A stretch of 37,774 bases of DNA from Ensifer sp. USDA 6670. GTDB taxonomy: Bacteria; Pseudomonadota; Alphaproteobacteria; Rhizobiales; Rhizobiaceae. The DNA lies in the NCBI GenBank assembly GCA_000421085.1, contig ATWE01000031.1, positions 1 to 37,774 on the forward strand. The letters are read 5' to 3'. How positions within the stretch are numbered: the stretch's first letter is position 1; the number at the start of each line of letters is the position of its first letter. The notes beneath the pieces were generated by a model. That model worked only from the letters and a program-made list of their open reading frames with translations, did not search any database and was not told where the DNA came from. Positions 16,739 through 24,850 of this stretch are shown here, piece by piece. Position numbers and translations under genes: made by a program.

Positions 16739-18031
16739 CTAGACCGAGCGGAGTGACTTGAACGCGGCCCGCAGTTCAGAGCTGAAAAGGTCCGGCTCTT
16801 CCCAAGCCGCGAAGTGCCCGCCCTTGTCGACTTTGTTGTAGTAGATGAGGTTGTGGTACGCCTTCTCGGCCCAACTCCTCGGCGCCTGATAGATCTCGCC
16901 CGGAAAAACCGTGATGGCGGCTGGGATCGAGATATCGACGGCGTTGAAGTTGTTGGCGTTGTTCTCCCAGTAGAGCCGCGCACCGGATGTAGCGGTCCCG
17001 GTGAACCAGTAGAGAGAGATGTCGTCCAGCATCTCGTCGCGGGTAAGCGACTTCTCGGGATCGCCTCCGCTGTAGGTCCAGTCGGCGAACTTGTCGTAAT
17101 ACCAGGCGGCAAGGCCAACAGGGGAGTCCGTCAAGGCATAACCAAGGGTCTGCGGGCGAGTCACCATCATCAGGGCATATCCTGCACCCTTCGTGTAGAG
17201 CGCATTCATCTGTTCGTAGGCGACTTTTTCATCAGCAGACAGCCCGACCGGAGCAGGTTCGCCATTAGTGAGTGCCTTGGCAATTTCGGGAGGCACAGTG
17301 GCGGGCATGTTGGTGTGAATGCCGAGCAACCCTTTCGGGGCCTGCCGCGCCATCACATTGGAAATCACAGCGCCCCAGTCACCGCCCTGCGACACGTAGC
17401 GGTCGTAGCCGAGGCGTGTCATCAGAACGTGCCATGCCCGTCCGATGCGATCGGGACCCCAACCAGTCTCCGAGGGAACTTCCGAAAAGCCGTAACCGGG
17501 CATCGACGGCATGACGACATGAAATGCGTCCTCCGGATTGCCACCATGAGCGGTCGGATCCGTCAGCGGTCCGATGGTCTTGATCAGTTCCAGAACCGAG
17601 CCGGGCCAGCCGTGCGTCATAATGAGCGGCAGCGCATTCTCGTGCTTCGATTTCACATGGATGAAATGAATGTCGAGCCCGTCGATTTTGGTCATGAACT
17701 GTGGAAACGAGTTGAGCTTTTTCTCCCCCTTGCGCCAATCGTAATCCGTGCCCCAGTATTCGACGAGAGGTTTGAATTTCTTGAGCTGGGCGCCCTGAGA
17801 ACGATCGGAGACGGTTTCCATTCCGGGCCACCGAGCCGCACGAACACGACGACGAAGCTCATCGACATCCGCTTGCGGTATCGCTGCGTTGAAAGGTCGG
17901 ATCGCGTCTTCAGACATAGTGGCTCGGACGTGCCCCGGCAGCAGGCTGAGTGCGGCGGTCGCTGCTGTTGCGGCAAGAAGCTCCCGCCGCGTCGGCGCGA
18001 GGGAAGTGTTGGCTTCGACTGTTTTGGACAT
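16739..18031 (-). CDS. Tat-exported epoxide hydrolase, microsomal (EHN) type, copy 1
   Basis: A 430-residue protein. A twin-arginine signal (PTRREL at 13-18, hydrophobic core, cleavage probably after GHVRA near residue 37) precedes an N-terminal EHN domain typical of microsomal/juvenile-hormone epoxide hydrolases. An alpha/beta hydrolase core follows. Active-site motifs: HGWPG (140-144), Asp218 in GGDWGA, and His406 in KGGHFAAWEEP. The family opens epoxides by a covalent alkyl-enzyme intermediate on the Asp. Export by Tat points to the periplasm (inference). It is clearly paralogous to the protein at 28226. It is divergent from the VOC pseudogene, and an 18-bp element lies 65 bp upstream. Confidence 0.92.
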   Translation of the reverse strand: MSKTVEANTSLAPTRRELLAATAATAALSLLPGHVRATMSEDAIRPFNAAIPQADVDELRRRVRAARWPGMETVSDRSQGAQLKKFKPLVEYWGTDYDWRKGEKKLNSFPQFMTKIDGLDIHFIHVKSKHENALPLIMTHGWPGSVLELIKTIGPLTDPTAHGGNPEDAFHVVMPSMPGYGFSEVPSETGWGPDRIGRAWHVLMTRLGYDRYVSQGGDWGAVISNVMARQAPKGLLGIHTNMPATVPPEIAKALTNGEPAPVGLSADEKVAYEQMNALYTKGAGYALMMVTRPQTLGYALTDSPVGLAAWYYDKFADWTYSGGDPEKSLTRDEMLDDISLYWFTGTATSGARLYWENNANNFNAVDISIPAAITVFPGEIYQAPRSWAEKAYHNLIYYNKVDKGGHFAAWEEPDLFSSELRAAFKSLRSV

Positions 18032-18096
18032 GACGTGCTCCGTTGATTTGGCAGTATCAGACCGCGTTTAGGGTTCGTCCGGCCGCAGCTCAGACG

Positions 18097-18114
18097 CTAT
18101 TGCACGATGGTATC
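18097..18114 (-). promoter_or_regulatory. regional 18-bp element facing epoxide hydrolase 1
   Basis: Read toward the gene it is GATACCATCGTGCAATAG, a full match, preceded by the half-site GGTATCC so that a 15-bp dyad forms. It lies 65 bp from the ATG at 18031. Confidence 0.7.
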
Positions 18115-18152
18115 GGGGATACCTATGGATTGGTCGGAACGGGCCAGCAGCC

Positions 18153-18170
18153 GACACCATCGGATAATGG
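18153..18170 (+). promoter_or_regulatory. regional 18-bp element facing the VOC pseudogene
   Basis: GACACCATCGGATAATGG matches with one mismatch, 73 bp before the ATG at 18244. It forms an inverted pair with the copy at 18097. The element persists although the gene behind it is broken. Confidence 0.6.
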
Positions 18171-18243
18171 ACACCCGATAGTCGCAGGCGCATCCTATGC
18201 CCGCCACGACAGGTGCCGCCAAATTCCACCGAGGGAGAGTGAA

Positions 18244-18911
18244 ATGACTGTTCAAGAAAGCGTCAAACCAACGACGACCGTACGGGGCGACCTCGACATG
18301 AAGCTCGAAGTCGTGGTCATTCCGGTTTCCGACGTCGACCGTGCCAAGTCGTTCTATACCGGTCTCGGTTGGCGACTCGATGCGGACGTCCTTGGCAAGG
18401 ACGGCTTCCGGGTGGTTCAGGTCACGCCGCCGGGATCGCCCTGCTCCGTGATCTTCGGATCCAAGATCACCTCCGCGCAGCCTGGCTCGGCTCAGGGACT
18501 TCACCTGATCGTATCCGATATTGAAATGGCGCATGCTGCACTGGCCTCGCGCGGTGCTGAGATGAGTGGCGTTTTTCACGATGCAGGCGGCGTCTTCCAT
18601 CACCGCGGGACAGAAGATCGACTACCCGGCCCGCACCCGTCGCGCGCCAGCTATGGCTCGTTCGCCTCTTTCAGCGATCCGGATGGGAACGGCTGGATCT
18701 TTTAAGAAGTCACGACGCGACTTCCGGGCCGCATCGATGCAAAGGGAGGCGCCTATACTTCCACATCTGATCTCGCGGGTGCACTTCGCCGGGCCGCCGC
18801 CGCTCACGGAGAACATGAAAAGCGGACTGGCGGAAACCACGACGAGAATTGGCCGGATGGTATTCGGAACACATGATTGCCGAGCCATCCGGATCGAAGT
18901 TGCCGACCTGA
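18244..18911 (+). pseudogene. VOC (glyoxalase/dioxygenase superfamily) protein with nonsense and frameshift lesions
   Basis: The first 153 codons encode a typical VOC domain: KLEVVVIPVSDVDRAKSFYT, a central GSAQGLHLIVSDIEMAHAAL and the end ASFSDPDGNGWIF. Then TAA (18703-18705) stands where relatives have Gln. The same frame continues convincingly after the stop (EVTTRLPGRID, then DLAGALRRAAAAHGEHEKR) up to WPD. There a single base appears lost near 18859: in the shifted frame the expected WYSEHMIAEPSGSKLPT follows to TGA at 18911. So the gene has two lesions, and a shortened product ending at 18705 may still be made. The start ATG 18244 has GGGAGAG upstream. Function of intact relatives is unclear, with metal-dependent isomerase, lyase or dioxygenase roles possible. 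Confidence 0.8.
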
Positions 18912-18914
18912 GGC

Positions 18915-19171
18915 TCACTTCACGGGACGGCTGCGCTCGTTCGCGGATTGCGCGAGCAACTTTCGATACTCCGCCGTCGGAAGACCGCCCCAACCCCATT
19001 GTCGAGATCGACTTCCTCGATCACGACATAGGTTGATGCCAACGGCTTGTTCAGGACGTCCAGCATAACCTGGCTCACGCCAGCGATAATCCTGGCTTTC
19101 TCCTCGGCGGTTACCGACGACCGATCGGGAGTTGTGCCTTCCTGGGTAACCTGCACGGTGACGATAGGTAT
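18915..19171 (-). pseudogene. 4-oxalocrotonate tautomerase-like protein, start codon lost and frameshifted
   Basis: The minus strand reads PIVTVQVTQEGTT, then SVTAEEKARIIAGVSQVMLD, VLNKPLASTYVVIEEVDLDN and, after a shift, GWGGLPTAEYRKLLAQSANE. This is a complete tautomerase-family protein with Pro as the expected catalytic N-terminal residue. But the codon before that Pro is ATA (19169-19171) instead of ATG, although a purine-rich AAGGAAAG stands before it, and one base is missing near 18998, between DLDN and the expected WGWGG. A downstream GTG (19156) could start translation but would drop the catalytic proline. I call it a pseudogene. It is downstream of the intact SDR at 19289 on the same strand. 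Confidence 0.78.
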
Positions 19172-19288
19172 TGTTCTTTCCTTTCATCGATGGGAGTTGA
19201 CTCGGGTAAGCGGACGTCCTGCCTCATTGGAGGCGCCTCAACCCGGGAGACAGGAGTGCCGACCGCATCGGACGGCACTCCCCCATTG

Positions 19289-20002
19289 TTACCAGCGACC
19301 CGCGTTCTGTCCGCCATCGACATGGAGGATCTCACCGGTCACAAAGCTCGCGTTTTCCAGATAGATCACGGCGTCGACGATATCGCTTATCTCGCCCATG
19401 CGACCGACCGGATGGAGAGCGGACATCGCTGGATGGGTCTCCGGCGCGTGCATCGGGGTTTTGATGATGCCCGGCGAAACAGCGTTGACCCGAACACCGC
19501 TCTTGGCGAACTCGATCGCAAGCTCCTGCGTTACAGAATTCAGACCACCCTTGGTGAGCGAGGCGAGCGCTGCTGGCACGCCGGCGATCGGCTGGTTCAC
19601 GAGGCTCGTCGTGATGCTCACAATATGCCCAGCGCCCTGTTCGAGCATGACCCTGGCGGCGCGTTGCGTGATGTGAAAGAAGCCGGAGATGTTGACACCG
19701 AAGTTATGATCGAAGTCTTCCTGTGTAAAATCGACGAACGGTTTCGCCGTGAAGACCCCCGCGTTGTTGACCAGCGTGTCGATACGGCCATATCGATCAA
19801 GCGCCTCGCGGACGGCGCGCTCCGCAGTCTCAGCCTTTGCAATGTCTCCGGGAACCGCATGGACTCCAACGTCGGCGCTCGGCGTTATCGACCGTGATGT
19901 GGCAACGACATTGTAGCCGCGACCCCGATATGCTTTCACCAAACCTTCACCGATGCCCTGCGAGGCACCGGTGATAATGGCGACCTTCTTCTGACTGCTC
20001 AT
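19289..20002 (-). CDS. SDR-fold protein lacking the catalytic tyrosine, second copy
   Basis: A 237-residue paralogue of the protein at 11535. The motifs GASQGIG (12-18) and NNAG (79-82) are intact. The active-site segment is TTSLVNQPIAGVPAALASLT followed by KGG. Lys151 is kept but the residue four before it is Ala147, not Tyr. The C-terminus ends VTGEILHVDGGQNAGRW, as in many SDRs. ATG 20002 is chosen because GAGAGG lies 9 nt upstream. The reading frame is open further upstream into LysR sequence without a stop, a likely by-product of LysR decay. It sits between two pseudogenes (LysR upstream, tautomerase downstream) yet shows no lesion itself. Confidence 0.85.
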   Translation of the reverse strand: MSSQKKVAIITGASQGIGEGLVKAYRGRGYNVVATSRSITPSADVGVHAVPGDIAKAETAERAVREALDRYGRIDTLVNNAGVFTAKPFVDFTQEDFDHNFGVNISGFFHITQRAARVMLEQGAGHIVSITTSLVNQPIAGVPAALASLTKGGLNSVTQELAIEFAKSGVRVNAVSPGIIKTPMHAPETHPAMSALHPVGRMGEISDIVDAVIYLENASFVTGEILHVDGGQNAGRW

Positions 20003-20159
20003 GATTTGCATCCTCTCAAGTGCTCGGCCGTCTCTCGGGCCGTGCCTACGCTCTCGGCGTCGGTGCACTTGATTTAGATGCAAACGAGATGCGGGAGAAT
20101 TGTCGTCACCTAGGGGACACTCAACCGATATTCGGCATAATCTACGGCAACTTTCAGCT

Positions 20160-21069
20160 TCTGCCGCTATCCGCCCGAGCGCCGACCTTAGTCTCGGCAC
20201 AGCGAAATCGAAGAACGCCCGCACCTTTGGAACGGCGGTTCTCCCTTGGGGTGCTAAGAGATGAACGGGAAGCGCTGGCGGTTCGAAGTCGGTGAGCACC
20301 ACTTGCAGCGCTCCGTCCCGGACGTAATCGGGCACGTGATACGAATCGAGGCGCGTCACTCCCATTCCTTCGGCGGCGGATGCTGCGGCAGCGCGCACAC
20401 TGTTGACCACATAGCGAGGAGCGAAATGCACGGTCCTGGGAATGGTCGCCCCGCCTGTGGGGCTGAAGCTCCAGGATTCAATCCCGAAATTCGAGAATGC
20501 GATGATGTCATGCCGCCAGGTCAGCGGGCTCCTCGATTGGCGAATGACTCGCGAGGTACCCCGGCGCCACCACTACAACTCGTCGAACGTCGCCGCCGAT
20601 TCGTGTCGAGATGTGCGTTGAATCAGTCAGGTTGCCTATGCGCAGCGCGATATCGACACCCTCGTCAACCAGATTGACAAAGCGGTCGAGCATCAGCAAT
20701 CGAACCGACACGCTCGGGTGCTGCTGCAGAAAGCTGTCCAGAACGGGCCGGAGCACTTCTTCTCCAAGTATTGGCGGCGCCGAGATTGTCAGCACTCCGC
20801 GGGGCGATGATCGCTCACCGCCGGCTTCGATATCGGCCTCTTCTAGGTCACTAAGCACCCTGCGACAGGCTTCTACATAGCGCTGTCCAGCCTCACTGAG
20901 CTTCAGACTTCGCGTTGTGCGGTGTAAAAGTTCAATACCGACATGCCTCTCGAGGAGCCCAAGCGCCCGACTGATCGCAGTCGGAGCGCTTGAGCTTCCG
21001 AGCCGCAGCCGCCAAGCTCCCCTCTTCTACGGCCGTGACGAAGACCTTCATCGCGTCGATGCGATCCAT
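20160..21069 (-). pseudogene. LysR-family regulator with two frameshifts
   Basis: Start ATG 21069 has AGGAG 7 nt upstream, and the N-terminus MDRIDAMKVFVTAVEEGSLA begins a normal LysR helix-turn-helix. After AAARKLKRS the frame breaks near 20983 (two bases appear lost). The next frame supplies TAISRALGLLERHVGIELLH and the linker, then GVLTISAPPILGEEVLRPVL and on to EEPADLAA. A second loss of two bases near 20510 brings a stop. The third frame continues IIAFSNFGIESWSFSPTG to the C-terminus VPKVRAFFDFAVPRLR. All parts of a roughly 300-residue LysR are present, so decay is recent. In related clusters such a gene would control the adjacent SDR-tautomerase genes. Confidence 0.82.
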
Positions 21070-21156
21070 TACTCAGCTCCTGCATTCGTTTCGGGTGAAT
21101 TCATCCTCGTATTCCGTGCAGAGGTAAAGCCGGCGCCGGACCAAAAAGCCATACCC

Positions 21157-21174
21157 AACACCATTGGACAATGG
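21157..21174 (+). promoter_or_regulatory. regional 18-bp element in the LysR/MEDS intergenic region
   Basis: AACACCATTGGACAATGG is a full match containing the palindrome CCATTGGACAATGG. It lies 123 bp before the MEDS start and 87 bp upstream of the LysR start, and by its direction faces the MEDS-HK2-receiver operon. Confidence 0.7.
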
Positions 21175-21297
21175 ACGCCAGAAAACCCATGATGCATCGT
21201 TCACGCGCGAAGCTTCTGAGCCTTAGGACGGAGTGCGGATGGACCGTAAGCGCAGCCAGATGACATCGGGTCGACCGATAGAAAATCGGGTCGTGTG

Positions 21298-21954
21298 ATG
21301 AAAGAGCGTACCGATGGTATCAGCCTCGCGGGGGCGAGCCTAGGTCGCCATAGGCACGTCTGTGCACTCTTCAATGGCGCTGAAGACGCCTATGAAGTCC
21401 TTGGCCCCTTTATCCTTGATGGATTTCAATGCAATCATAAGGCCATCCACTTGGTCGGGTCAGGCCAGCGCGAGGCGCACCTTACTCGTTTGCGCTGCGA
21501 AGGGATCGACACCGAGTCCTTCCAACTTGCAGGGCAGCTCGAAGTCCGGAACACCGTCGATGCATACCTTCAGGATGGGCGATTTGACCAGGATCGTATG
21601 GTCGAAACCTTCACTGCGCTGGCAAGCGGCAACACGAATGGAAAGTATCCACTAAGCCGGATCGTCTGCGATATGGACTGGGCAGCCGACGGGCAGTCCC
21701 ATCTTCACGATCTCATCGAGTTTGAATCACGGGTCAACGATCTTTGGAGCCGGCACGACGACGTCGTGATCTGCGTTTACGACCTCGCCAAATTCGGCGG
21801 TGATACGATCGTGGATATCTTGCGCACGCATCCGCTTGTCGTGATCGGCGGGATTCTCAGGGAGAATCCGTTCTATATCCCGCCAGCGCAATTTCTCAAG
21901 GAGCTGCGTGACAGGCGTACCGGAAAAGGGGAGCAGTCGGACGCTGCTGAATGA
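21298..21954 (+). CDS. MEDS-domain sensory protein
   Basis: A 218-residue protein resembling the MEDS domain first described in DcmR and in methanogen/methylotroph sensors. The start region reads HVCALFNGAEDAYEVLGPFI, then an alternating core KAIHLVGSGQREAHLTRL, and later VVICVYDLAKFGGDTIVDIL with a conserved-looking LRTHPLVVIGGILRENPFY. In other bacteria MEDS domains sit on or next to kinases and are thought to sense small molecules; the ligand is unknown here. The start may be GTG 21295 or ATG 21298; no strong Shine-Dalgarno sequence is seen. The 3' end overlaps the HK2 gene, so the two are probably coupled. It heads the MEDS-HK2-receiver unit. Confidence 0.78.
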   Translation: MKERTDGISLAGASLGRHRHVCALFNGAEDAYEVLGPFILDGFQCNHKAIHLVGSGQREAHLTRLRCEGIDTESFQLAGQLEVRNTVDAYLQDGRFDQDRMVETFTALASGNTNGKYPLSRIVCDMDWAADGQSHLHDLIEFESRVNDLWSRHDDVVICVYDLAKFGGDTIVDILRTHPLVVIGGILRENPFYIPPAQFLKELRDRRTGKGEQSDAAE

Positions 21955-24334
21955 CATGTCGGACATGGTCATGGTGGTGTCGGAGAACGAAAGGCTCCGC
22001 CGCTGCATGAACGACATTCTAAGCATCACGGCTCTTCCGGCAGTTTGGTCCGGAGGCAACGTAAATGATATTGGCCGTGCACTACTGGATGCGCTGAGTG
22101 CGATCCTGGATGTCGACTTCCTGCTACTCCGGATCGAGAAGCATGGTGACCAGCCGGACATCCTGGAGCGACTATGCAGCGCTGAAGTCAGCAACTCGGC
22201 CGTTGAAAATTTGATAGCGACCCTCGGCAAGAGCGTCGGCGATTGGGGCCACCAAGCCCAGATGGATTGGGGTGCATCTTCCTACCGACTGGCGACGGAA
22301 AAGCTCGGGGTCCATGGGAACATCGGCGTTCTCGTCGCCGGATCGCGGCTACCTTCATTTCCAAGCGAGCAGGACAGGCTCGTACTGCACGTTGCCGCCA
22401 ATCAGGCTGCGGTTGCAATCAATGAGGCTTTTAGGGTTCGTGAAGACGCTCGCGCCGCGGCCGCCCGGGAGCACAACAAGATCGTGGACGCGATCCCTGT
22501 TATGGCCTGGTCGACGCTTCCCGAAGGTTGGGCTGACTTCTTCAATGGACATTTCCTTACATATCTCGGCATGACGGCAGAGCAAGCTGCAGGATGGGGC
22601 TGGACTACCGCGTTGCATCCCGACGATGCCGGACCCCTGCAAAGTGTTTGGATGCAATTGCTCGCTTCCGGCACGGCTGGAGAAGCCGAGGCAAGGCTCC
22701 GGCGATGGGATGGAGAGTATAGATGGTTCCTGTTTCGCGCTAATCCCGTATATGGCGACGACGGATCGGTTGTTCGTTGGTACGGAACCAATACGGACAT
22801 CGATGATCGAAGGCGTATCGAGGAAGAGCTGCGGCGGAGCGCAGCGCTTATGGCACAGGCGCAGCGTTTGACGGTGACGGGAAGCGTCTGGTGGAGACCC
22901 GCGACGGGGGAAATTTTTTGGTCTGATGAGGCCTATCGGGTGGCCGGGCATCCGATAGGCACCGCCCCCACGGTGGAGATGATGCTCGATCGTTGCCACC
23001 CCGACGACTTGCCGATCGTCGCCGAGTTCATTACAGGCGCGGTGCGACAAGGACAGAACGTGGATCTTGAGCATCGGCTGATCATGCCGGACGGAGCCAC
23101 GAAATATGTACACGTCGTTCTCCAGAACATAGGCACCGATCCGACAGATCCGGAATTTATCGGTGCGGTGGCCGACATTACCGAACGGAAGATTGCCGAG
23201 GAAAACCTCCGGCGCAGCGATGTCCTGCTCAGCGAGGGACAACGAATAAGTCGAACGGGAACTTTCTCGTGGAAGGTGGAGACTGACGAGATCACCTTCT
23301 CAGAGGAGCTCAACCGGATCTTTGGCTTTGAGAGCGGGGGGCAAGTCGATTTCGATAGAATTATACAGCGGGTCTATGAAGAAGACCTCCCTCTTCTTGC
23401 AACCAAGATGGCCGACGTTAGGCAGGGCGGTGACAACCCGGACTACGATATCAGGCTGTTCGTCGAGGGCCAGGTGAAACATGTCCGTGTCGTGGGACGA
23501 ATAGTCAAACACCTTGATGGCACGACCGAATGCATCGGCGCAGTCCAGGACGTTTCTGCGCAACGAATAGCCGAACTGGCACGCGACAAGCTCCGTTCCG
23601 AGCTGGCGCAACTTGCCAGGGTCATGAGCCTCAGCACCATGGCAGCGTCCATTGCGCACGAGGTTAATCAACCGTTATCGGGCATCATCATGAACGCCAG
23701 CACTTGTCTTCGGATGCTGTCTGAAGCCCCTCCTAACGTTGAAGGAGCGGTTGAGACGGCGCGCCGGACTATCCGCGATGGAAACCGGGCCTCAGAGGTG
23801 ATCGTGCGGCTGAGAAACCTTTTCAAACGAGGCGTAGCCACGGTGGAGCCGCTTGATCTGAACGAAGCTATACGTGAGGTGCTTGGTCTGCTGGCGACCG
23901 ACTTGCAGCGCGGAAGGATTGCTTTGCTGGCGGAACTTTCAAACCCATTACCCCTTATCGTAGGAGACCGTGTCCAACTGCAGCAGGTCATAATGAACCT
24001 TCTTCGCAACTCGATCGATGCAATGACCGAAGTTGCACAGCCAGAGCGCGGGATTCTCGTTCGTACCACCGTGGAGAATGGCGAGAGCCTAGTGATAGTC
24101 GAGGATCACGGAAGCGGTCTCAAAACTGCGGATACAGAGAGGCTGTTTGATGCGTTCCATACGACGAAGCCGAATGGTATGGGGATCGGCCTTTCGGTGA
24201 GCCGTTCGATTATCGAGGCACATGGGGGACGAATCTGGGCCGAATCCAACCCTTCAGGTGGCGCCATTTTTGGATTCTCGTTGCCGATCGACAGGGACGG
24301 GAGCAATGAAGGGCCGGTTGCGGAGCCAAATTGA
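21908..24334 (+). CDS. GAF-PAS sensor histidine kinase (HK2)
   Basis: An 808-residue soluble kinase. In order: an N-terminal coiled segment; a GAF domain (about 45-178, including DVDFLLLRIEKHG and the end FPSEQDRLVLHVAANQ); PAS1 (about 187-305); PAS2 (about 318-432); PAS3 (about 440-555); HisKA with His584 in SIAHEVNQPLSGI; and HATPase (about 690-800) with LQQVIMNLLRNSIDAM and GMGIGLSVSRSI. GTG 21908 has AAGGAG 4 nt before it. ATG 21956, just after the MEDS stop, is the alternative and would shorten the protein by 16 residues. The gene overlaps both neighbours, MEDS by up to 47 nt and the receiver by 1 nt. It should phosphorylate that receiver. Confidence 0.9.
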   Translation: MTGVPEKGSSRTLLNDMSDMVMVVSENERLRRCMNDILSITALPAVWSGGNVNDIGRALLDALSAILDVDFLLLRIEKHGDQPDILERLCSAEVSNSAVENLIATLGKSVGDWGHQAQMDWGASSYRLATEKLGVHGNIGVLVAGSRLPSFPSEQDRLVLHVAANQAAVAINEAFRVREDARAAAAREHNKIVDAIPVMAWSTLPEGWADFFNGHFLTYLGMTAEQAAGWGWTTALHPDDAGPLQSVWMQLLASGTAGEAEARLRRWDGEYRWFLFRANPVYGDDGSVVRWYGTNTDIDDRRRIEEELRRSAALMAQAQRLTVTGSVWWRPATGEIFWSDEAYRVAGHPIGTAPTVEMMLDRCHPDDLPIVAEFITGAVRQGQNVDLEHRLIMPDGATKYVHVVLQNIGTDPTDPEFIGAVADITERKIAEENLRRSDVLLSEGQRISRTGTFSWKVETDEITFSEELNRIFGFESGGQVDFDRIIQRVYEEDLPLLATKMADVRQGGDNPDYDIRLFVEGQVKHVRVVGRIVKHLDGTTECIGAVQDVSAQRIAELARDKLRSELAQLARVMSLSTMAASIAHEVNQPLSGIIMNASTCLRMLSEAPPNVEGAVETARRTIRDGNRASEVIVRLRNLFKRGVATVEPLDLNEAIREVLGLLATDLQRGRIALLAELSNPLPLIVGDRVQLQQVIMNLLRNSIDAMTEVAQPERGILVRTTVENGESLVIVEDHGSGLKTADTERLFDAFHTTKPNGMGIGLSVSRSIIEAHGGRIWAESNPSGGAIFGFSLPIDRDGSNEGPVAEPN

Positions 24335-24705
24335 TGATGAAAGCGCAACAGCCACTCGTTTCGGTCGTCGATGACGACGAGTCGGTAAGAGAAGCCCTCC
24401 CCGACCTGATCCGAATCTTCGGGTTTGACGTTCGTGCTTTTTCCTCTGCGGCGGAGTTTCTGGGTTCCGAGTGGGTGAAAAAGACCGATTGCCTTGTGCT
24501 CGACGTCGCGATGCCCGAAATGTCCGGTCCTGAACTTCAGGAGGAATTGGTCAAGAGGGGCGAGACAATTCCAATCGTTTTCATCACAGCGCACAAGGAC
24601 GAAAATGAGCGAATTCCGCTTCTTCGGAGCGGTGCGGTCGCCTGCTTGTTCAAGCCCTTCAGCGACGTTGCTCTCCAGGAAGCACTGGATCGGGCATTTA
24701 GTTAG
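24334..24705 (+). CDS. stand-alone receiver-domain response regulator 1
   Basis: A 123-residue CheY-like receiver with no output domain. It has the acidic pocket VVDDDE, phospho-acceptor Asp57 in CLVLDVAMPEMSG, the switch Thr in VFITAH and the conserved Lys in LFKPFSD. The start ATG 24334 overlaps the HK2 stop (TGATG), so expression is tied to the kinase. Its sequence is closely similar to the receiver at 27484 and to FixJ-type receivers. Lacking a DNA-binding domain, it may pass phosphate on, act as a phosphate sink, or bind a partner protein. Which of these applies cannot be read from the sequence. Confidence 0.9.
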   Translation: MMKAQQPLVSVVDDDESVREALPDLIRIFGFDVRAFSSAAEFLGSEWVKKTDCLVLDVAMPEMSGPELQEELVKRGETIPIVFITAHKDENERIPLLRSGAVACLFKPFSDVALQEALDRAFS

Positions 24706-24775
24706 ATCTGGAAGCAAAGCTCCTGAATCCGCTCAAGAAAGCGCCGCAGGTTGCCGTCGGAGGATCGCTACACTC

Positions 24776-24793
24776 AACACCTTAGGACAATGT
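24776..24793 (+). promoter_or_regulatory. regional 18-bp element before HK3
   Basis: AACACCTTAGGACAATGT matches with one mismatch, 57 bp before the ATG at 24851. It lies in the 145-bp gap between receiver 1 and HK3, suggesting that HK3-receiver 2 has its own promoter. Confidence 0.6.
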
Positions 24794-24850
24794 ACGGCAG
24801 GTTGTCGGAATCATACTCTATCCGTGCAAGCTGGCATCGAAAGGACAGTC

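Noticed and set aside
16814..18046. A 410-codon plus-strand open frame opposite epoxide hydrolase 1
   Set aside because: It mirrors the real gene on the other strand, is rich in Arg, His and Gly without domain motifs, and the minus-strand protein has a complete active site and signal peptide.
6030..18170. Reading the inverted pairs of the 18-bp element as REP/BIME-type or MITE repeats
   Set aside because: Spacing within pairs varies, the sequence between copies is not conserved, several copies are single, and orientation follows gene direction. A mobile-repeat origin is not fully excluded without a genome-wide count.
20110..20145. A possible degenerate 18-bp element before the SDR at 19289 (ATTATGCCGAATATCGG on the minus strand)
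   Set aside because: It needs a one-base gap and several mismatches to align, so it was not counted.
22355..23242. A 295-codon minus-strand frame opposite HK2 (similarly 26597-27544 opposite HK3)
   Set aside because: No motif, no ribosome-binding site, and the opposite strand encodes uninterrupted PAS/kinase domains.
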